A stretch of DNA of 64,000 bases from Lacrimispora sp. 210928-DFI.3.58 (GTDB lineage Bacteria > Bacillota > Clostridia > Lachnospirales > Lachnospiraceae). The notes below the pieces were generated by a model, which made no database searches, had not been told where the DNA came from, and saw nothing but the letters and a program-made list of their open reading frames with translations. The stretch lies in contig NZ_JAJCIC010000008.1 of NCBI RefSeq assembly GCF_020554865.1, positions 1 through 64,000 on the forward strand. The letters are read 5' to 3'. Position numbers and translations under genes: made by a program. This document shows, in pieces, positions 28,304 through 37,983 of this stretch; positions within the stretch are counted from its first letter, which is position 1; each line of letters begins with the position of its first letter.

Positions 28304-28891
28304 ATGGGAAAGATATTTTATGTAATGGGAAAGAGCGCCTCAGGAAAGGATACGATTTATAAGGAGCTGGTGCGCAGGCTTCCCGGCCTTCAGACAGTGA
28401 GAATGTATACCACCCGCCCGGTCAGGGACGGGGAGCAGGATGGTGTGGAGTATTATTTTACTGACAGGAAATTTTTGGAAAAATGCAGGAGGGAAAACCG
28501 GCTGATCGAGTGCAGGACCTATGACACGGTATATGGGCCATGGAGCTATTTTACAGTGGACGATGGTCAAATTGACCTGGGCAGAGGAAGCTATCTGATG
28601 ATGGGAACGTTGGAATCCTATGAAAGGCTTATGGAATACTATGGCAGAGAGGCTATGGTTCCCATATATATCCACGTGGAGGATGGTCTCAGGCTTGGCC
28701 GGGCGCTGGAGCGGGAGAAAAGGCAGAAGCAGCCAAAATATGCCGAGATGTGCAGAAGATATCTTGCAGATGAACAGGATTTCTGCCGGGAAAATCTGGA
28801 GCGGTGCGGCATTGGAAGGCAGTATGAGAATGTGGTCCTGGAGGAATGTATCCGGGAGATCACGGAAGAGATCAGGCGCTTATGTGAGTGA
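28304..28891 (+). CDS. Guanylate kinase-like protein
   Basis: 195 aa starting MGKIFYVMGKSASGKDTIYK; GGAG 6 nt upstream favours ATG 28304 over the in-frame ATG 28292. P-loop GKSASGKD, then YTTRPVRDGEQDGVEYYF and the GMP-binding-like Tyr/Glu region (IECRTYDTVYGPWSY), giving the guanylate-kinase fold. Residues differ from typical Gmk (P-loop GPSGVGK), so it may be a second nucleotide kinase paralogue or accept another nucleotide. Clostridial genomes often pair such a gene with the decarboxylase gene seen upstream. Confidence 0.8.
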   Translation: MGKIFYVMGKSASGKDTIYKELVRRLPGLQTVRMYTTRPVRDGEQDGVEYYFTDRKFLEKCRRENRLIECRTYDTVYGPWSYFTVDDGQIDLGRGSYLMMGTLESYERLMEYYGREAMVPIYIHVEDGLRLGRALEREKRQKQPKYAEMCRRYLADEQDFCRENLERCGIGRQYENVVLEECIREITEEIRRLCE

Positions 28892-28922
28892 CATGGTGAA
28901 AACTGGAAAAGAGAATACAGAA

Positions 28923-28970
28923 AAAACCAGCAGGCAGCCGGAAGAAGTGATCTGGCTGCCTGCTGGTTTT
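28923..28970. terminator. Bidirectional terminator
   Basis: Perfect 17-bp stem (28923-28939 with 28954-28970) built on CCAGCAGGCAGCC, with an A-run on the left and T-run on the right. It serves both the kinase gene (+) and the convergent debranching-enzyme gene (-). Confidence 0.92.
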
Positions 28971-29010
28971 AGGGTGGAAATGATCGGGGCCGAAAACATG
29001 AAACACAAAG

Positions 29011-31143
29011 CTATAACATGTTTGCCGTAAAGACTGCCACTGACCGGGGGCGCATGGTAAAGGAGCCGTCTATGCGGGTCTCCTGGCCTTCCGGATAGAA
29101 ATAACGGCCTTTCCCGTCTCCATAGGTGTTGACGTTGAGATACCAGTGGCCTCTTCTCTTTAAGTCCGGAAGAGTGATGGTGACATTCTCCCAATAGGTG
29201 TTGACAGAGATGTACACGATGTCATCATGTCCATGCTTGCTGTCATATCCGGCAAAGCTGACAGAGAAGGTCCTTGCATCTCTGGGGATATTGGTCTCCT
29301 CTGCATGGATGTTGTGGGTATGGATGAGATCCATGCCGCAGACAGCATTTGGGAGCTCCTTGCGGATCACGGGATGGCGGAAGCGGAAATGGATCATGAA
29401 CTTGAAAAATTCAAACAGTTCCTTATTTTTCTCCAGAAGGCGCCAGTCAAGCCATGAGATCTCGTTGTCCTGGCAGTAGCTGTTGTTGTTGCCATGCTGG
29501 GTATTGCCAAATTCATCTCCTGCTAAGAACATGGGAGTGCCGCGGCTGCACATGAGGATGGCGCAGGCATTGCGGATCATGCGGAAGCGGAGGCTCAGTA
29601 CCGCAGGGTCATTTGTCTCCCCTTCTTCCCCGCAGTTCCAGCAGCGGTTGTCATTGGAGCCGTCTGTATTATTCCAGCCATTGGCCAGGTTGTGTTTTTC
29701 ATTGTAAGAATAGAGGTCGTAAAGGGTAAAGCCGTCATGGCAGGTAAGGAAATTAACGCAGGAGTTATAGCCTGCGTAGTTGCTGTCCCCGTTGGAATAA
29801 TAGCCGCCGTACAGGTCTCCTGAGCCTGAAATGCTCCAGGCCGCGTTCCAGGACTCCCAGCAGTCGCCCTTTAAAAAGCCTCTCAAGGCATCGCGGTAGC
29901 GCCCGTTCCATTCAGCCCAGCGCCTGCTGGCAGGGAAGCTGCCTACCTGGTACATGCCGCCTGCATCCCAGGCCTCGGCGATGAGCTTTACATTGCTGAG
30001 AGTGGGGTCGTAGGCAAGGCTTTTTAAGAGGGGAGGATTGTTCATGGGAGAGCCGTCCTCATTCCTTCCCAGAATGCTGGCCAGGTCAAAGCGGAAGCCG
30101 TCTACACGGTAGCTGACAGTCCAGTAGCGCAGGCATTCCAGGATCATCTGCTGGACAATGGGGTGATTGCAGTTTAAGGTATTGCCGCAGCCGCTGAAAT
30201 TATAATAATTTCCATTGGGTGTCAGCAAGTAATAGATGTTATTGTCAATGCCCTTGAAGGAGAAGGTGCGCCCCTTTTCATTTCCTTCAGCCGTGTGGTT
30301 GAATACCACATCCAGTATGACTTCTATCCCATTCTCATGAAGGGCCTTGATGAGCTTTTTCAGCTCCGTTCCCTCCTGGTTGTACTCCTCCGATGCAGTA
30401 TAGCTGGAGTTGGGTGCAAAAAAGCCTACGGTATTGTAGCCCCAGTATTCCAGAAGCTGTTTGCCGTCCACCTCTCTGGCATTCATGGTTTCGTCAAATT
30501 CAAAGATCGGCATGAGCTCCACCGCATTGATCCCCAGCTCTTTTAAGTAGGGGATCTTTTCCATCAGTCCGGCAAAGGTACCCTTGTGTTCGACACCGGA
30601 GGAGCTGTGGCGGGTAAAGCCCCTTACGTGAAGCTCATAGATGACAAGGTCGCTCATCTCACGGGTGGACTGGGGCATGTCCCCCCAGTCAAAGATATCC
30701 TTTACGACTCTGGCCCGGTAGCTTCCGGTGATCTTCTCACCCCATATGTGCTGCCCGGCCACCGCCCTGGCATAGGGATCCAGCAGGATGGCCTTCTTGT
30801 CGTAGATAAGGCCCTTTTCCGGATTGCAGGGGCCGTCTATGCGGTAGGCATATTCAAAGTCCTCTATGTTGAGGCCAAAGACGATCATGGAATAGACATC
30901 CCCGATCTTATAGGCATCAGGGAAAGGAAGGACTGCATAGGGCTCCTCCTCGCCCCGGTGGAACAGGAGAAGCTCACAGTGTGTCCCGTGGTGGGTGTGT
31001 ATGGTAAAGTTAACGCCGCACTGCAGTGCATAGGCGCCGTTTATATCAAACATTCCCGGACGGACCGGAAAGCCGGATATCTCTGCCATGGGGCTGACAG
31101 AGATGGGAGAGTCCAGGGTTAATTTATGGCTGTAAAATTTCAT
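29011..31143 (-). CDS. glgX: Glycogen debranching enzyme / isoamylase-type GlgX
   Basis: 710 aa GH13 enzyme hydrolysing alpha-1,6 branch points of glycogen or limit dextrins. An N-terminal CBM48-like domain (FDINGAYALQCGVNFTIH) is followed by the catalytic barrel: ILDVVFNHTAEG, nucleophile Asp in VDGFRFDLAS, acid/base Glu in LIAEAWDAGG, and the stabilising Asp in FLTCHDGFTLYDL, then a C-terminal beta domain. No signal peptide, so it acts on intracellular glycogen. It has its own promoter and is monocistronic; no other glycogen gene is nearby except a phosphohexomutase at 35.5 kb. Confidence 0.93.
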   Translation of the reverse strand: MKFYSHKLTLDSPISVSPMAEISGFPVRPGMFDINGAYALQCGVNFTIHTHHGTHCELLLFHRGEEEPYAVLPFPDAYKIGDVYSMIVFGLNIEDFEYAYRIDGPCNPEKGLIYDKKAILLDPYARAVAGQHIWGEKITGSYRARVVKDIFDWGDMPQSTREMSDLVIYELHVRGFTRHSSSGVEHKGTFAGLMEKIPYLKELGINAVELMPIFEFDETMNAREVDGKQLLEYWGYNTVGFFAPNSSYTASEEYNQEGTELKKLIKALHENGIEVILDVVFNHTAEGNEKGRTFSFKGIDNNIYYLLTPNGNYYNFSGCGNTLNCNHPIVQQMILECLRYWTVSYRVDGFRFDLASILGRNEDGSPMNNPPLLKSLAYDPTLSNVKLIAEAWDAGGMYQVGSFPASRRWAEWNGRYRDALRGFLKGDCWESWNAAWSISGSGDLYGGYYSNGDSNYAGYNSCVNFLTCHDGFTLYDLYSYNEKHNLANGWNNTDGSNDNRCWNCGEEGETNDPAVLSLRFRMIRNACAILMCSRGTPMFLAGDEFGNTQHGNNNSYCQDNEISWLDWRLLEKNKELFEFFKFMIHFRFRHPVIRKELPNAVCGMDLIHTHNIHAEETNIPRDARTFSVSFAGYDSKHGHDDIVYISVNTYWENVTITLPDLKRRGHWYLNVNTYGDGKGRYFYPEGQETRIDGSFTMRPRSVAVFTANML

Positions 31144-31200
31144 ATTCAGAAAGCTCCGTTCTGCCCAAAATGGGCGTGATCGCTGGAAGCCAGCAGATAT

Positions 31201-31229
31201 ATTATACTTTTTTTACATAAATGCGTCAA
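31201..31229 (-). promoter_or_regulatory. Promoter of glgX
   Basis: On the minus strand TTGACG (31229-31224), 17-nt spacer and consensus TATAAT (31206-31201), giving a leader of about 50 nt. Confidence 0.82.
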
Positions 31230-31409
31230 ATGATACATGCAGAAGATTTATGTATATTATATACATAAAAATGAGAATAAAGCAAAGAAAATTATGCAAT
31301 AGTTCAGAATAACACAAGAAATGTAAGAATATTAAATGGAAAAACATATAATGAAAGAATATAATAGGACCATAGGAAACAAATAATTTATAAAAAGGAG
31401 AGGTGTAAT

Positions 31410-32543
31410 ATGAAGAAACGTTTTGTAGCAGCTTCACTGGCAACAATGATGGCCTTAAGTCTGGCAGCCTGCGGCGGCGGTAAGACGGCAGAGACCCAGG
31501 CCGCAGCTCCCTCTGAGACAGCAGCCCAGACAGAGGCTCCGGCTGAGACAAAGGCAGAGGAAGCAAAGGAGGAAGCTTCCGAAGCTCCGGCAGGTGAAAA
31601 GGCTCCGGAGGATTACACAGGAACCGTAGTTGTGTATTCACCACATGATGCGGATCCTCTGAACGCAGGCGTGAACCTGTTCATGGAAACTTATCCGAAC
31701 GTAAAGGTTGAGGTCGTTGCAGCAGGAACCGGCGAGCTCTGCAACCGTATTGCAGCTGAGTCAGCGAACCCGATCGCAGACGTTCTCTGGGGCGGCGGCG
31801 CAGATTCCCTGGCAGCATTTAAAGAGTATTTTGCACCTTATGTTTGTGCAAATGACGAGTTCATTGGCGAGGCTTACAAGGATCCGGATGACATGTGGAT
31901 CGGCGAGAGCCCGCTGCCTATGGTTATCTTCTACAACAAGGATCTGATCGAGAAGGACGGTTTAAGCATTCCAGAGGGATGGGAGGATCTGATAAAGCCA
32001 GAGTGGAAGGGCAAGATCGCGTTCTGTCTGCCTTCTAAATCCGGCTCCGCTTATACACAGCTGTGCACCATGATCTTAGGACATGGCGGCAAGGAAGACG
32101 GCTGGGATTTCATCAAGCAGTTATATGACAATCTGGATGGAAAGATTGTTGACTCCTCCGGTAAGTGCCACAAGATGGTTGCTGACGGCGAGTTCTACGT
32201 AGGACTGACATTGGAGAAGGCTGCGATCCAGTACAAGGATGATCCTTCTGTCGGCTTTGTATATCCGAAGGATGGGACAAGTGCTGTTCCGGATGGCGTA
32301 GCTCTTGTAAAGGGTGCTCCCAACGAGGAGAATGCAAAGCTGTTCATCGATTTCGTAACTTCTAAGGAGTGCCAGACAGAGCAGAGCCAGAACTGGGGCC
32401 GCCGTCCGGTAAGAAGCGACATGGAGGTCGCAGATGGACTTGCGAAGCTGGAGGACATTGTATTAGTTGACTATGATTTTGACTGGGCTGCAAATGAGAA
32501 GGAGTCTATCATTGAGAAGTTCAATGATATCATGGTTGATTAA
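31410..32543 (+). CDS. ABC transporter substrate-binding lipoprotein (AfuA/FbpA-like)
   Basis: 377 aa. Lipoprotein signal with lipobox LAAC (Cys21), an acidic Ala/Glu/Thr linker to about residue 65, then a periplasmic-binding fold: TVVVYSPHDADPLNAGVNLF, PIADVLWGGGADSL, LPMVIFYNKDLI, GWEDLIKPEWKGKIAF and VYPKDGTSAVPDGVALVKGA. This cluster is shared by iron(III), phosphonate and sugar-phosphate (AfuA, PgtC) binding proteins. The conserved tyrosines used for Fe3+ are not evident, which together with the neighbouring phosphohexomutase makes a phosphorylated organic ligand more likely than iron. Expressed ahead of its ATPase and permease genes. Confidence 0.88.
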   Translation: MKKRFVAASLATMMALSLAACGGGKTAETQAAAPSETAAQTEAPAETKAEEAKEEASEAPAGEKAPEDYTGTVVVYSPHDADPLNAGVNLFMETYPNVKVEVVAAGTGELCNRIAAESANPIADVLWGGGADSLAAFKEYFAPYVCANDEFIGEAYKDPDDMWIGESPLPMVIFYNKDLIEKDGLSIPEGWEDLIKPEWKGKIAFCLPSKSGSAYTQLCTMILGHGGKEDGWDFIKQLYDNLDGKIVDSSGKCHKMVADGEFYVGLTLEKAAIQYKDDPSVGFVYPKDGTSAVPDGVALVKGAPNEENAKLFIDFVTSKECQTEQSQNWGRRPVRSDMEVADGLAKLEDIVLVDYDFDWAANEKESIIEKFNDIMVD

Positions 32544-32584
32544 CCGGATGAACGGATTAGGATAAAGATAGGTAACGGATGTGA

Positions 32585-32613
32585 GACTGCCTGGCCCCGG
32601 TGGGCGGGCAGTC
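32585..32613 (+). terminator. Intercistronic hairpin after the binding-protein gene
   Basis: GACTGCC (32585-32591) pairs with GGCAGTC (32607-32613) around a GC-rich loop, followed only by TTTC. It is probably a partial terminator that leaves more binding protein than ATPase/permease mRNA. Confidence 0.55.
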
Positions 32614-32688
32614 TTTCAGATTTAGCAGTATCGCACGCAAGCGCCTAAAAGACAGGCGTTAAGTGCTCACGACAAGGAGGTTCTCAGC

Positions 32689-33768
32689 ATGAGTCATGCA
32701 GTGATTATTAAGAAGGCCGTGAAAAAATACGGCGATTTTACAGCCTTAAACGGAGTGGATCTGGAAATAAAGCCGGGTGAATTTTTCACGCTGCTGGGTC
32801 CCTCCGGATGTGGAAAGACTACTCTTCTGCGTATGATCGCAGGCTTTAATACGGTGGATGGCGGCGAGATCTGTTTTGACGACAAGGTCATCAACAACCT
32901 GGAGGCCCACAAGAGGGATATTGGTATGGTATTCCAGAATTATGCCATTTTCCCGCACCTGACAGTGGCGGAGAATGTCGCCTATGGACTGAAGGCAAAG
33001 AAGGTTCCGAAGGATCAGATCCCCGGAAAGGTGGAGGAGGCCCTGGAGCTGGTACAGATCGGTAAGCTGAAGGACAGAAAGCCCAATGAGCTGTCCGGCG
33101 GCCAGCAGCAGAGGGTGGCATTGGCCCGCGCCTTTGTCATTGAGCCAGGTGTGCTTCTCATGGATGAACCTCTGTCCAACCTGGATGCAAAGCTGAGAGT
33201 CCAGATGAGGACAGTCATCAAGAAGCTGCAGAGAAGGCTGGGAATTACAACGATCTATGTAACCCATGATCAGGAGGAGGCACTGGCGATCTCTGACAGG
33301 ATCGCTGTCATGAAGGAGGGCAATATCATGCAGGTGGGTACTCCTGAGGAGATCTATAAGAATCCTGAGAATACCTTTGTTGCAGGCTTTATTGGTGTTT
33401 CCAATTTTGTGGAATGTGATGTGGATGGGAAGGATCCGAATGAAGCTGTTCTCAATATCAAGGATGAGTGCAGCATCACCTGCCGCCTGAAGGCTCCCTT
33501 TAAGGGAAAAGGCATCATCTCGGCAAGGCCGGAGCAGCTGTTTTTTGACGAGAAGAATGGGCTTCCCGGACGGATCACGATTTCTACCTTCCTGGGGGAT
33601 TTCATTGAATATGAGATTGAGCTGAATAACGGCCAGACCATACAGCTTAATGAGTATACAAAGGATATCCATGAGCTGCGGCCGGATGGACAGGAGGTTA
33701 AGGTAAACTTTGATATCAATGCAGTTGGGGTCTATGATGCCGCTACCCAGGAGGTGATCTCATGGTAA
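32689..33768 (+). CDS. ABC transporter ATP-binding protein (AfuC/FbpC/PotA-like)
   Basis: 359 aa importer ATPase. Walker A GPSGCGKTT near residue 40, Q-loop VFQNYAIFPH, signature LSGGQQQRVALARA, Walker B VLLMDEPLSNLDAKL and H-loop THDQEEAL. The C-terminal 110 residues (ISARPEQLFFDE..., FLGDFIEYEIELNNGQTIQL) are a TOBE regulatory domain as in FbpC/PotA/MalK. Its end overlaps the permease start by 7 nt. Confidence 0.94.
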   Translation: MSHAVIIKKAVKKYGDFTALNGVDLEIKPGEFFTLLGPSGCGKTTLLRMIAGFNTVDGGEICFDDKVINNLEAHKRDIGMVFQNYAIFPHLTVAENVAYGLKAKKVPKDQIPGKVEEALELVQIGKLKDRKPNELSGGQQQRVALARAFVIEPGVLLMDEPLSNLDAKLRVQMRTVIKKLQRRLGITTIYVTHDQEEALAISDRIAVMKEGNIMQVGTPEEIYKNPENTFVAGFIGVSNFVECDVDGKDPNEAVLNIKDECSITCRLKAPFKGKGIISARPEQLFFDEKNGLPGRITISTFLGDFIEYEIELNNGQTIQLNEYTKDIHELRPDGQEVKVNFDINAVGVYDAATQEVISW

Positions 33769-35414
33769 AGTCAGGAAGGAAGCTGGACTTCTGGTTCTGG
33801 GTCAAGGTAGGGGTCGTGGGCTTTATGCTGATATTCCTGATCTACCCCTTCTGCACCCTGATCACCAGAAGCTTTTTCTCCAGCAAGGTGGATGGTTTCA
33901 CTTTAGAGAACTATATCCGTTTCTTTACAAAGAAATATTATTATTCTGCTCTGGGGCGCAGCCTGTTCATATCCATTGTGACAACCTGTACTACGCTGGT
34001 GGTGGGCGTTCCCATTGCCTATGTGATGTCCAGGTATAATGTGTTAGGAAAGAAATTTATCCACATTTTTATCATCATGAGCCTTATGAGCCCGCCTTTT
34101 ATCGGGGCCTACAGCTGGATCATGCTGTTTGGACGCTCCGGCTTTGTGACAAAGCTGTTTGCAACCGTCGGCATCCATCTTCCCAGCATTTACGGAAAGC
34201 TGGGGATCATCCTGGTATTTACCTTTAAGCTGTTCCCCTATGTGTACCTGTATACCTCAGGAGCTATGGGAAGCATTGACTCCAGCCTGGAGGAGGCTGC
34301 AGAGAACTTGGGAAGCAATAAGCTGCGCAGGCTGTGGACCATCACGCTCCCGGTCGTCCTTCCCTCCATTGCAGCCGGAGCCATCATGGTATTTATGACG
34401 AGCCTGGCAGACTTCGGTACTCCCATGCTGATCGGCGAGGGCTATATGGTTCTTCCCGTCCTGGTCTACAACGAATATATGAGTGAGATCGGAGGAAACG
34501 CCCATCTGGCAAGCGCACTGTCAGTAGTGGTGGTGTTCTGTTCCACCACCGTGCTTATTCTCCAGAAATATTTTGTCACCAGAAAGAATTATGTGATGAC
34601 AGCTATGCGTCCTCCGAAGGAGGAAGAGCTTCACGGTTTCAGGCGTTTTCTTGTGACCTTTCCGGTAATGCTGGTGACATTTATCGGTATCCTGCCCCAG
34701 ATCGTGGTGGTAGTGAGCAGCTTTATCAAGAGCGATTTCACAGGCTTTAAGAAGGGCTTCAGCATCGACAGCTATGTCACCATTTTTAACCGCCTGTGGA
34801 CCAATATCAGGAATACCTTTGTATTCTCTACGGTTGCAATCGTGTTTATCATCATCCTGGGCATGCTGATCTCCTATATCGTTGTAAGGCAGAAGGGAAT
34901 CGCAGGGCAGCTGATGGATCTTCTCATCATGTTCCCCTTTGTGATCCCGGGCGCTGTTCTCGGTATCAGCCTGATCGTTGCATTTAACAAGGAGCCGGTG
35001 ATCTTAACTGGTACGGCTGTGATCATGATCATTGCCTTTGTAGTAAGAAAGCTGCCCTATACGGTGCGGTCGGGAAGTGCCTTTTTGCAGCAGATGGATC
35101 CCAGCGTGGAGGAGGCCTCCATCAGCCTGGGCGTTTCTCCCATGAAGACCTTTGTGAAGGTGACGGCAAGGCTTATGGCCCCCGGTGTCCTGTCAGGAGC
35201 GATCTTAAGCTGGATCACCTGTATCAATGAGCTGTCCTCCAGCGTTATGCTCTATGGAGGAAAGACAAGTACTATCTCTGTGGCTATCTATACAGAGGTT
35301 GTGAGAAACAGCTTTGGCACGGCGGCTGCGCTGGCGTCGATCCTGACGGTCAGCACGGTGATCTCACTTTTGATCTTCTTAAAGGTCAGCAAGGGGAAGG
35401 TTTCTATTGTATAA
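33762..35414 (+). CDS. ABC transporter permease, fused two-domain type (AfuB/FbpB-like)
   Basis: 550 aa with about 12 membrane segments arranged as two homologous BPD_transp_1 halves. Each half carries an EAA loop: SSLEEAAENLGSNKLRRLWTITLP near 170-195 and PSVEEASISLGVSPMKTFVKVT near 445-470. Because both halves are in one chain it needs no partner permease, as in FbpB and AfuB. It works with the preceding ATPase and lipoprotein. Confidence 0.94.
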   Translation: MVKSGRKLDFWFWVKVGVVGFMLIFLIYPFCTLITRSFFSSKVDGFTLENYIRFFTKKYYYSALGRSLFISIVTTCTTLVVGVPIAYVMSRYNVLGKKFIHIFIIMSLMSPPFIGAYSWIMLFGRSGFVTKLFATVGIHLPSIYGKLGIILVFTFKLFPYVYLYTSGAMGSIDSSLEEAAENLGSNKLRRLWTITLPVVLPSIAAGAIMVFMTSLADFGTPMLIGEGYMVLPVLVYNEYMSEIGGNAHLASALSVVVVFCSTTVLILQKYFVTRKNYVMTAMRPPKEEELHGFRRFLVTFPVMLVTFIGILPQIVVVVSSFIKSDFTGFKKGFSIDSYVTIFNRLWTNIRNTFVFSTVAIVFIIILGMLISYIVVRQKGIAGQLMDLLIMFPFVIPGAVLGISLIVAFNKEPVILTGTAVIMIIAFVVRKLPYTVRSGSAFLQQMDPSVEEASISLGVSPMKTFVKVTARLMAPGVLSGAILSWITCINELSSSVMLYGGKTSTISVAIYTEVVRNSFGTAAALASILTVSTVISLLIFLKVSKGKVSIV

Positions 35415-35430
35415 GATGTGAAATGTGAAT

Positions 35431-35479
35431 AAGCCCGAAGCGGTCTGCGGATAAATGTGGATGGCTTAGGGCTTTTTCT
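35431..35479 (+). terminator. Rho-independent terminator of the ABC operon
   Basis: AAGCCCGAAGC (35431-35441) pairs imperfectly with GGCTTAGGGCTT (35463-35474), followed by TTTTC. A consensus DnaA box TGTGGATAA lies at 35487-35495. Confidence 0.65.
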
Positions 35480-35509
35480 GAAAAAATGTGGATAAGAAGG
35501 AGACAGAAA

Positions 35510-36949
35510 ATGGTAAAATTTGGAACTGGTGGCTGGAGGGCCATTATCGGCGAGGGCTTTACGAAGGAGAATATACAGAAGCTTTCCCTGGCCCTGTGCC
35601 TCAAAATGAAGGCGGAAGGGAAAGCAGACAAGGGGATTGTCATTGGCTATGACAGAAGGTTTCTGTCAAAGGAGGCTGTGATCTGGGCCTGCCAGATATT
35701 TGGAAGCCAGGGCATACGGGTGCTGTTTATCAACCGCAGCTCACCGACGCCTCTCATTATGTTCTATGTGATGAAGCACGGGCTGGATTACGGTATGATG
35801 GTGACAGCCAGCCATAACCCGGCTATTTATAATGGGATCAAAGTGTTTACCCATGGAGGACGGGACGCGGACGAGAGGCAGACAGCCCAGATCGAGGGAT
35901 ACCTTCTGGAGGCGGAAAAGCAGTATACGCCCTCGGACAAAGAGGATGGGCAGATGCCTCCGCCCTCCTATACAGAGCTTGTGAAGGCCGGAATGGTGGC
36001 GGAGATCAATCCCATGAATGAATATCTGGACAATATTATTTCCGTGATCAATATGGATGTCATCAGGGAGCGGGACCTGCGCATTGCCATTGATCCCATG
36101 TACGGTGTCAGCCTGACAGCCCTTAACACCATATTGTCTATTGCGCGCTGCACTGTGGAGACCATCAATTCAGAGCATGATACGCTTTTTGGCGGGAAAA
36201 TGCCTGCGCCTACAGAGAATACCCTGCGCAATCTCCAGAACTATGTGCTGGACCGGTACTGCGATATCGGCATTGCCACGGACGGGGATGCGGACAGGCT
36301 GGGTGTGATCGATGACAAGGGGCGTTACCTCCATGCAAATGATATCCTGGTGATGCTGTATTATTACCTCTTAAAATATAAGGGCTGGAGAGGCCCGGCG
36401 GTGAGAAACCTGGCTACTACCCATGTGCTTGACAAGGTGGCGGAGAGCTTTGGGCAGCAGTGCTTTGAGGTTCCGGTGGGCTTTAAGCATATTTCTGCAA
36501 AAATGCAGGAGACAGGGGCCATCATTGGCGGAGAGTCCTCCGGCGGACTGACCGTAAAGGGCCATATCAACGGCAAGGACGGCATCTACGCAGCTTCCCT
36601 GCTGGTGGAGATGATCGCTGTGTCCGGGAAAAAGCTTTCAGAGATCGCAGAGGACATCCGCAGGGAATACGGGGAGATCCATATGGAGGAGAGGGACTAC
36701 CGGTTTACTCCTGAGGAAAAGGAGAAAATACAGAAGATATTGCTGGTGGAGAAGAAGCTGCCAAAGCTGCCCTTTGAGGTGGAACGGGTATCCTATATGG
36801 ATGGCTGCAAGGTGTATTTTGAGAATGGAGGCTGGGCCATCGCAAGATTCTCCGGTACAGAGCCCCTGCTTCGGATCTTCTGTGAGATGGAGAAGGAGGA
36901 AGAGGCTGTGGAAGTGTGCAGGGTGTTTGAGGAGTTTTTGGGGGTGTGA
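35510..36949 (+). CDS. Phosphoglucomutase/phosphomannomutase family protein
   Basis: 479 aa from ATG 35510 with AAGGAGA upstream. Alpha-D-phosphohexomutase signatures: starting FGTGGWRAIIGEGFT, the phosphoserine loop TASHNPAIYNG (Ser101), metal-binding TDGDADRLG, the sugar loop GGESSGGL and the phosphate-binding RFSGTEPLLRI. It moves phosphate between C1 and C6 of a hexose. Placement right after an AfuABC-like transporter and near glgX suggests processing of an imported hexose phosphate or of glucose-1-P from glycogen. Confidence 0.92.
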   Translation: MVKFGTGGWRAIIGEGFTKENIQKLSLALCLKMKAEGKADKGIVIGYDRRFLSKEAVIWACQIFGSQGIRVLFINRSSPTPLIMFYVMKHGLDYGMMVTASHNPAIYNGIKVFTHGGRDADERQTAQIEGYLLEAEKQYTPSDKEDGQMPPPSYTELVKAGMVAEINPMNEYLDNIISVINMDVIRERDLRIAIDPMYGVSLTALNTILSIARCTVETINSEHDTLFGGKMPAPTENTLRNLQNYVLDRYCDIGIATDGDADRLGVIDDKGRYLHANDILVMLYYYLLKYKGWRGPAVRNLATTHVLDKVAESFGQQCFEVPVGFKHISAKMQETGAIIGGESSGGLTVKGHINGKDGIYAASLLVEMIAVSGKKLSEIAEDIRREYGEIHMEERDYRFTPEEKEKIQKILLVEKKLPKLPFEVERVSYMDGCKVYFENGGWAIARFSGTEPLLRIFCEMEKEEEAVEVCRVFEEFLGV

Positions 36950-36964
36950 GCTGGTTTCTAATCT

Positions 36965-37819
36965 TTAGGCCATAAACCGTATATAGGTTCTGTCATCAAA
37001 GCTCAGACAGCCGTTCTGAAGACCCTTTGTGCCCTTATTTTCATGGATGCACAGGGGGTCCTTTTCTATGAGCATTTTAAGGGCCTCCTCGCTCTCTGCC
37101 AGGGTGGGCTTTAAGGCGGGATAGCCGTCACTGGCAAGGATTACCTGGGCGCCGGGGGATACCTGGTGGATGACGGTGCGCTCGGGGTGGATAGAAAAGC
37201 CGTCCAGCACGTCATAGCCATAGGGGGAAGCGGCGTTTGCAAGGCTTAGCTGGCGGCGCAGAAGAGGGAGAATGGCCTGACGGCCGCTGTCATTTTTTTC
37301 CAGATCTGCGATGGAAGTGCCCAGTATCAGCTCAATCTCATTGTAGAGGCAGCGGGCCTGTGCCATAAGGCTGTCGATCTTTTTGCTGTGGGTAAAGACT
37401 GTATCGTTGATCATGCACTGGCAGTCCCCAAAGGCCCAGATCTCCCGGTAAAATGCGCTGTAAAGAATGATAACAGCCTGAGGGCGCTCCTCAAGGCAGT
37501 CTATTAAGCTTTTCATACGGGATCCTATGGCCTGGGTCAGGCTGTTGTTTAAAAAGGTGATGGCAGAGGCAGAGTCTATGTCCATGGGAAGGCGCTTTAA
37601 GGCGGAGAGAAGGACATTTCTTGCAAAGCGGCCGCTGGTAATGCCCGTCTCTGCATTTCTGCCATCCCCGTCCTCATCCCAGTTCCAGGGTACGATACCC
37701 TTTCCTGTGACTCCGTCCACCACTGCAATAAAATGCTCCCCGACAAAGAGCCCGTCCTCACAGAGGGCCGGATTTCCCTTTTTGGATTGGATGAATTGTT
37801 CGATGATACTTGGAGTCAT
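36965..37819 (-). CDS. PP2C-like phosphatase domain protein, role unknown
   Basis: 284 aa, soluble. Starts with a QSKKGNPALCEDGLFVGEHFIAVVDGVTGKG block resembling the first PP2C motifs (acidic residue in CEDG and Asp in VVDGVT that bind Mn/Mg). It ends with QVILASDGYPALKPTLAE, the DG motif of PP2C, and a final DDRTYIRF, like the D-D/N motif. Spacing is irregular for Stp/PrpC phosphatases, so it may be a divergent or inactive member. It is convergent with the mutase gene (15 nt apart) and divergent from the sensor genes. Target unknown. Confidence 0.7.
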   Translation of the reverse strand: MTPSIIEQFIQSKKGNPALCEDGLFVGEHFIAVVDGVTGKGIVPWNWDEDGDGRNAETGITSGRFARNVLLSALKRLPMDIDSASAITFLNNSLTQAIGSRMKSLIDCLEERPQAVIILYSAFYREIWAFGDCQCMINDTVFTHSKKIDSLMAQARCLYNEIELILGTSIADLEKNDSGRQAILPLLRRQLSLANAASPYGYDVLDGFSIHPERTVIHQVSPGAQVILASDGYPALKPTLAESEEALKMLIEKDPLCIHENKGTKGLQNGCLSFDDRTYIRFMA

Positions 37820-37895
37820 AGCGTTGTCCTACTTTCCTTTTTTGCGTATTGTATCATGTTTTGGTTGATTTTGGAATGAAAATGCAGGAATCCTA

Positions 37896-37924
37896 TTGTC
37901 TGGGAGAGTAAAAAAAATTATAAT
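37896..37924 (+). promoter_or_regulatory. Promoter of the sensor operon
   Basis: TTGTCT (37896-37901), 17-nt spacer and TATAAT (37919-37924). Transcription would start near 37931, which argues against a TTG start at 37936 for the next gene. Confidence 0.65.
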
Positions 37925-37983
37925 GGAAGAAACGGTTGAAAGAACAAACGCTGGAAGGCACATGGACAGAGAGAAGGGGAAGC

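Noticed and set aside
35487..35495. Single DnaA box upstream of the phosphohexomutase gene
   Set aside because: Isolated copy overlapping the mutase leader; not enough to call a regulatory site, although recorded with the terminator.
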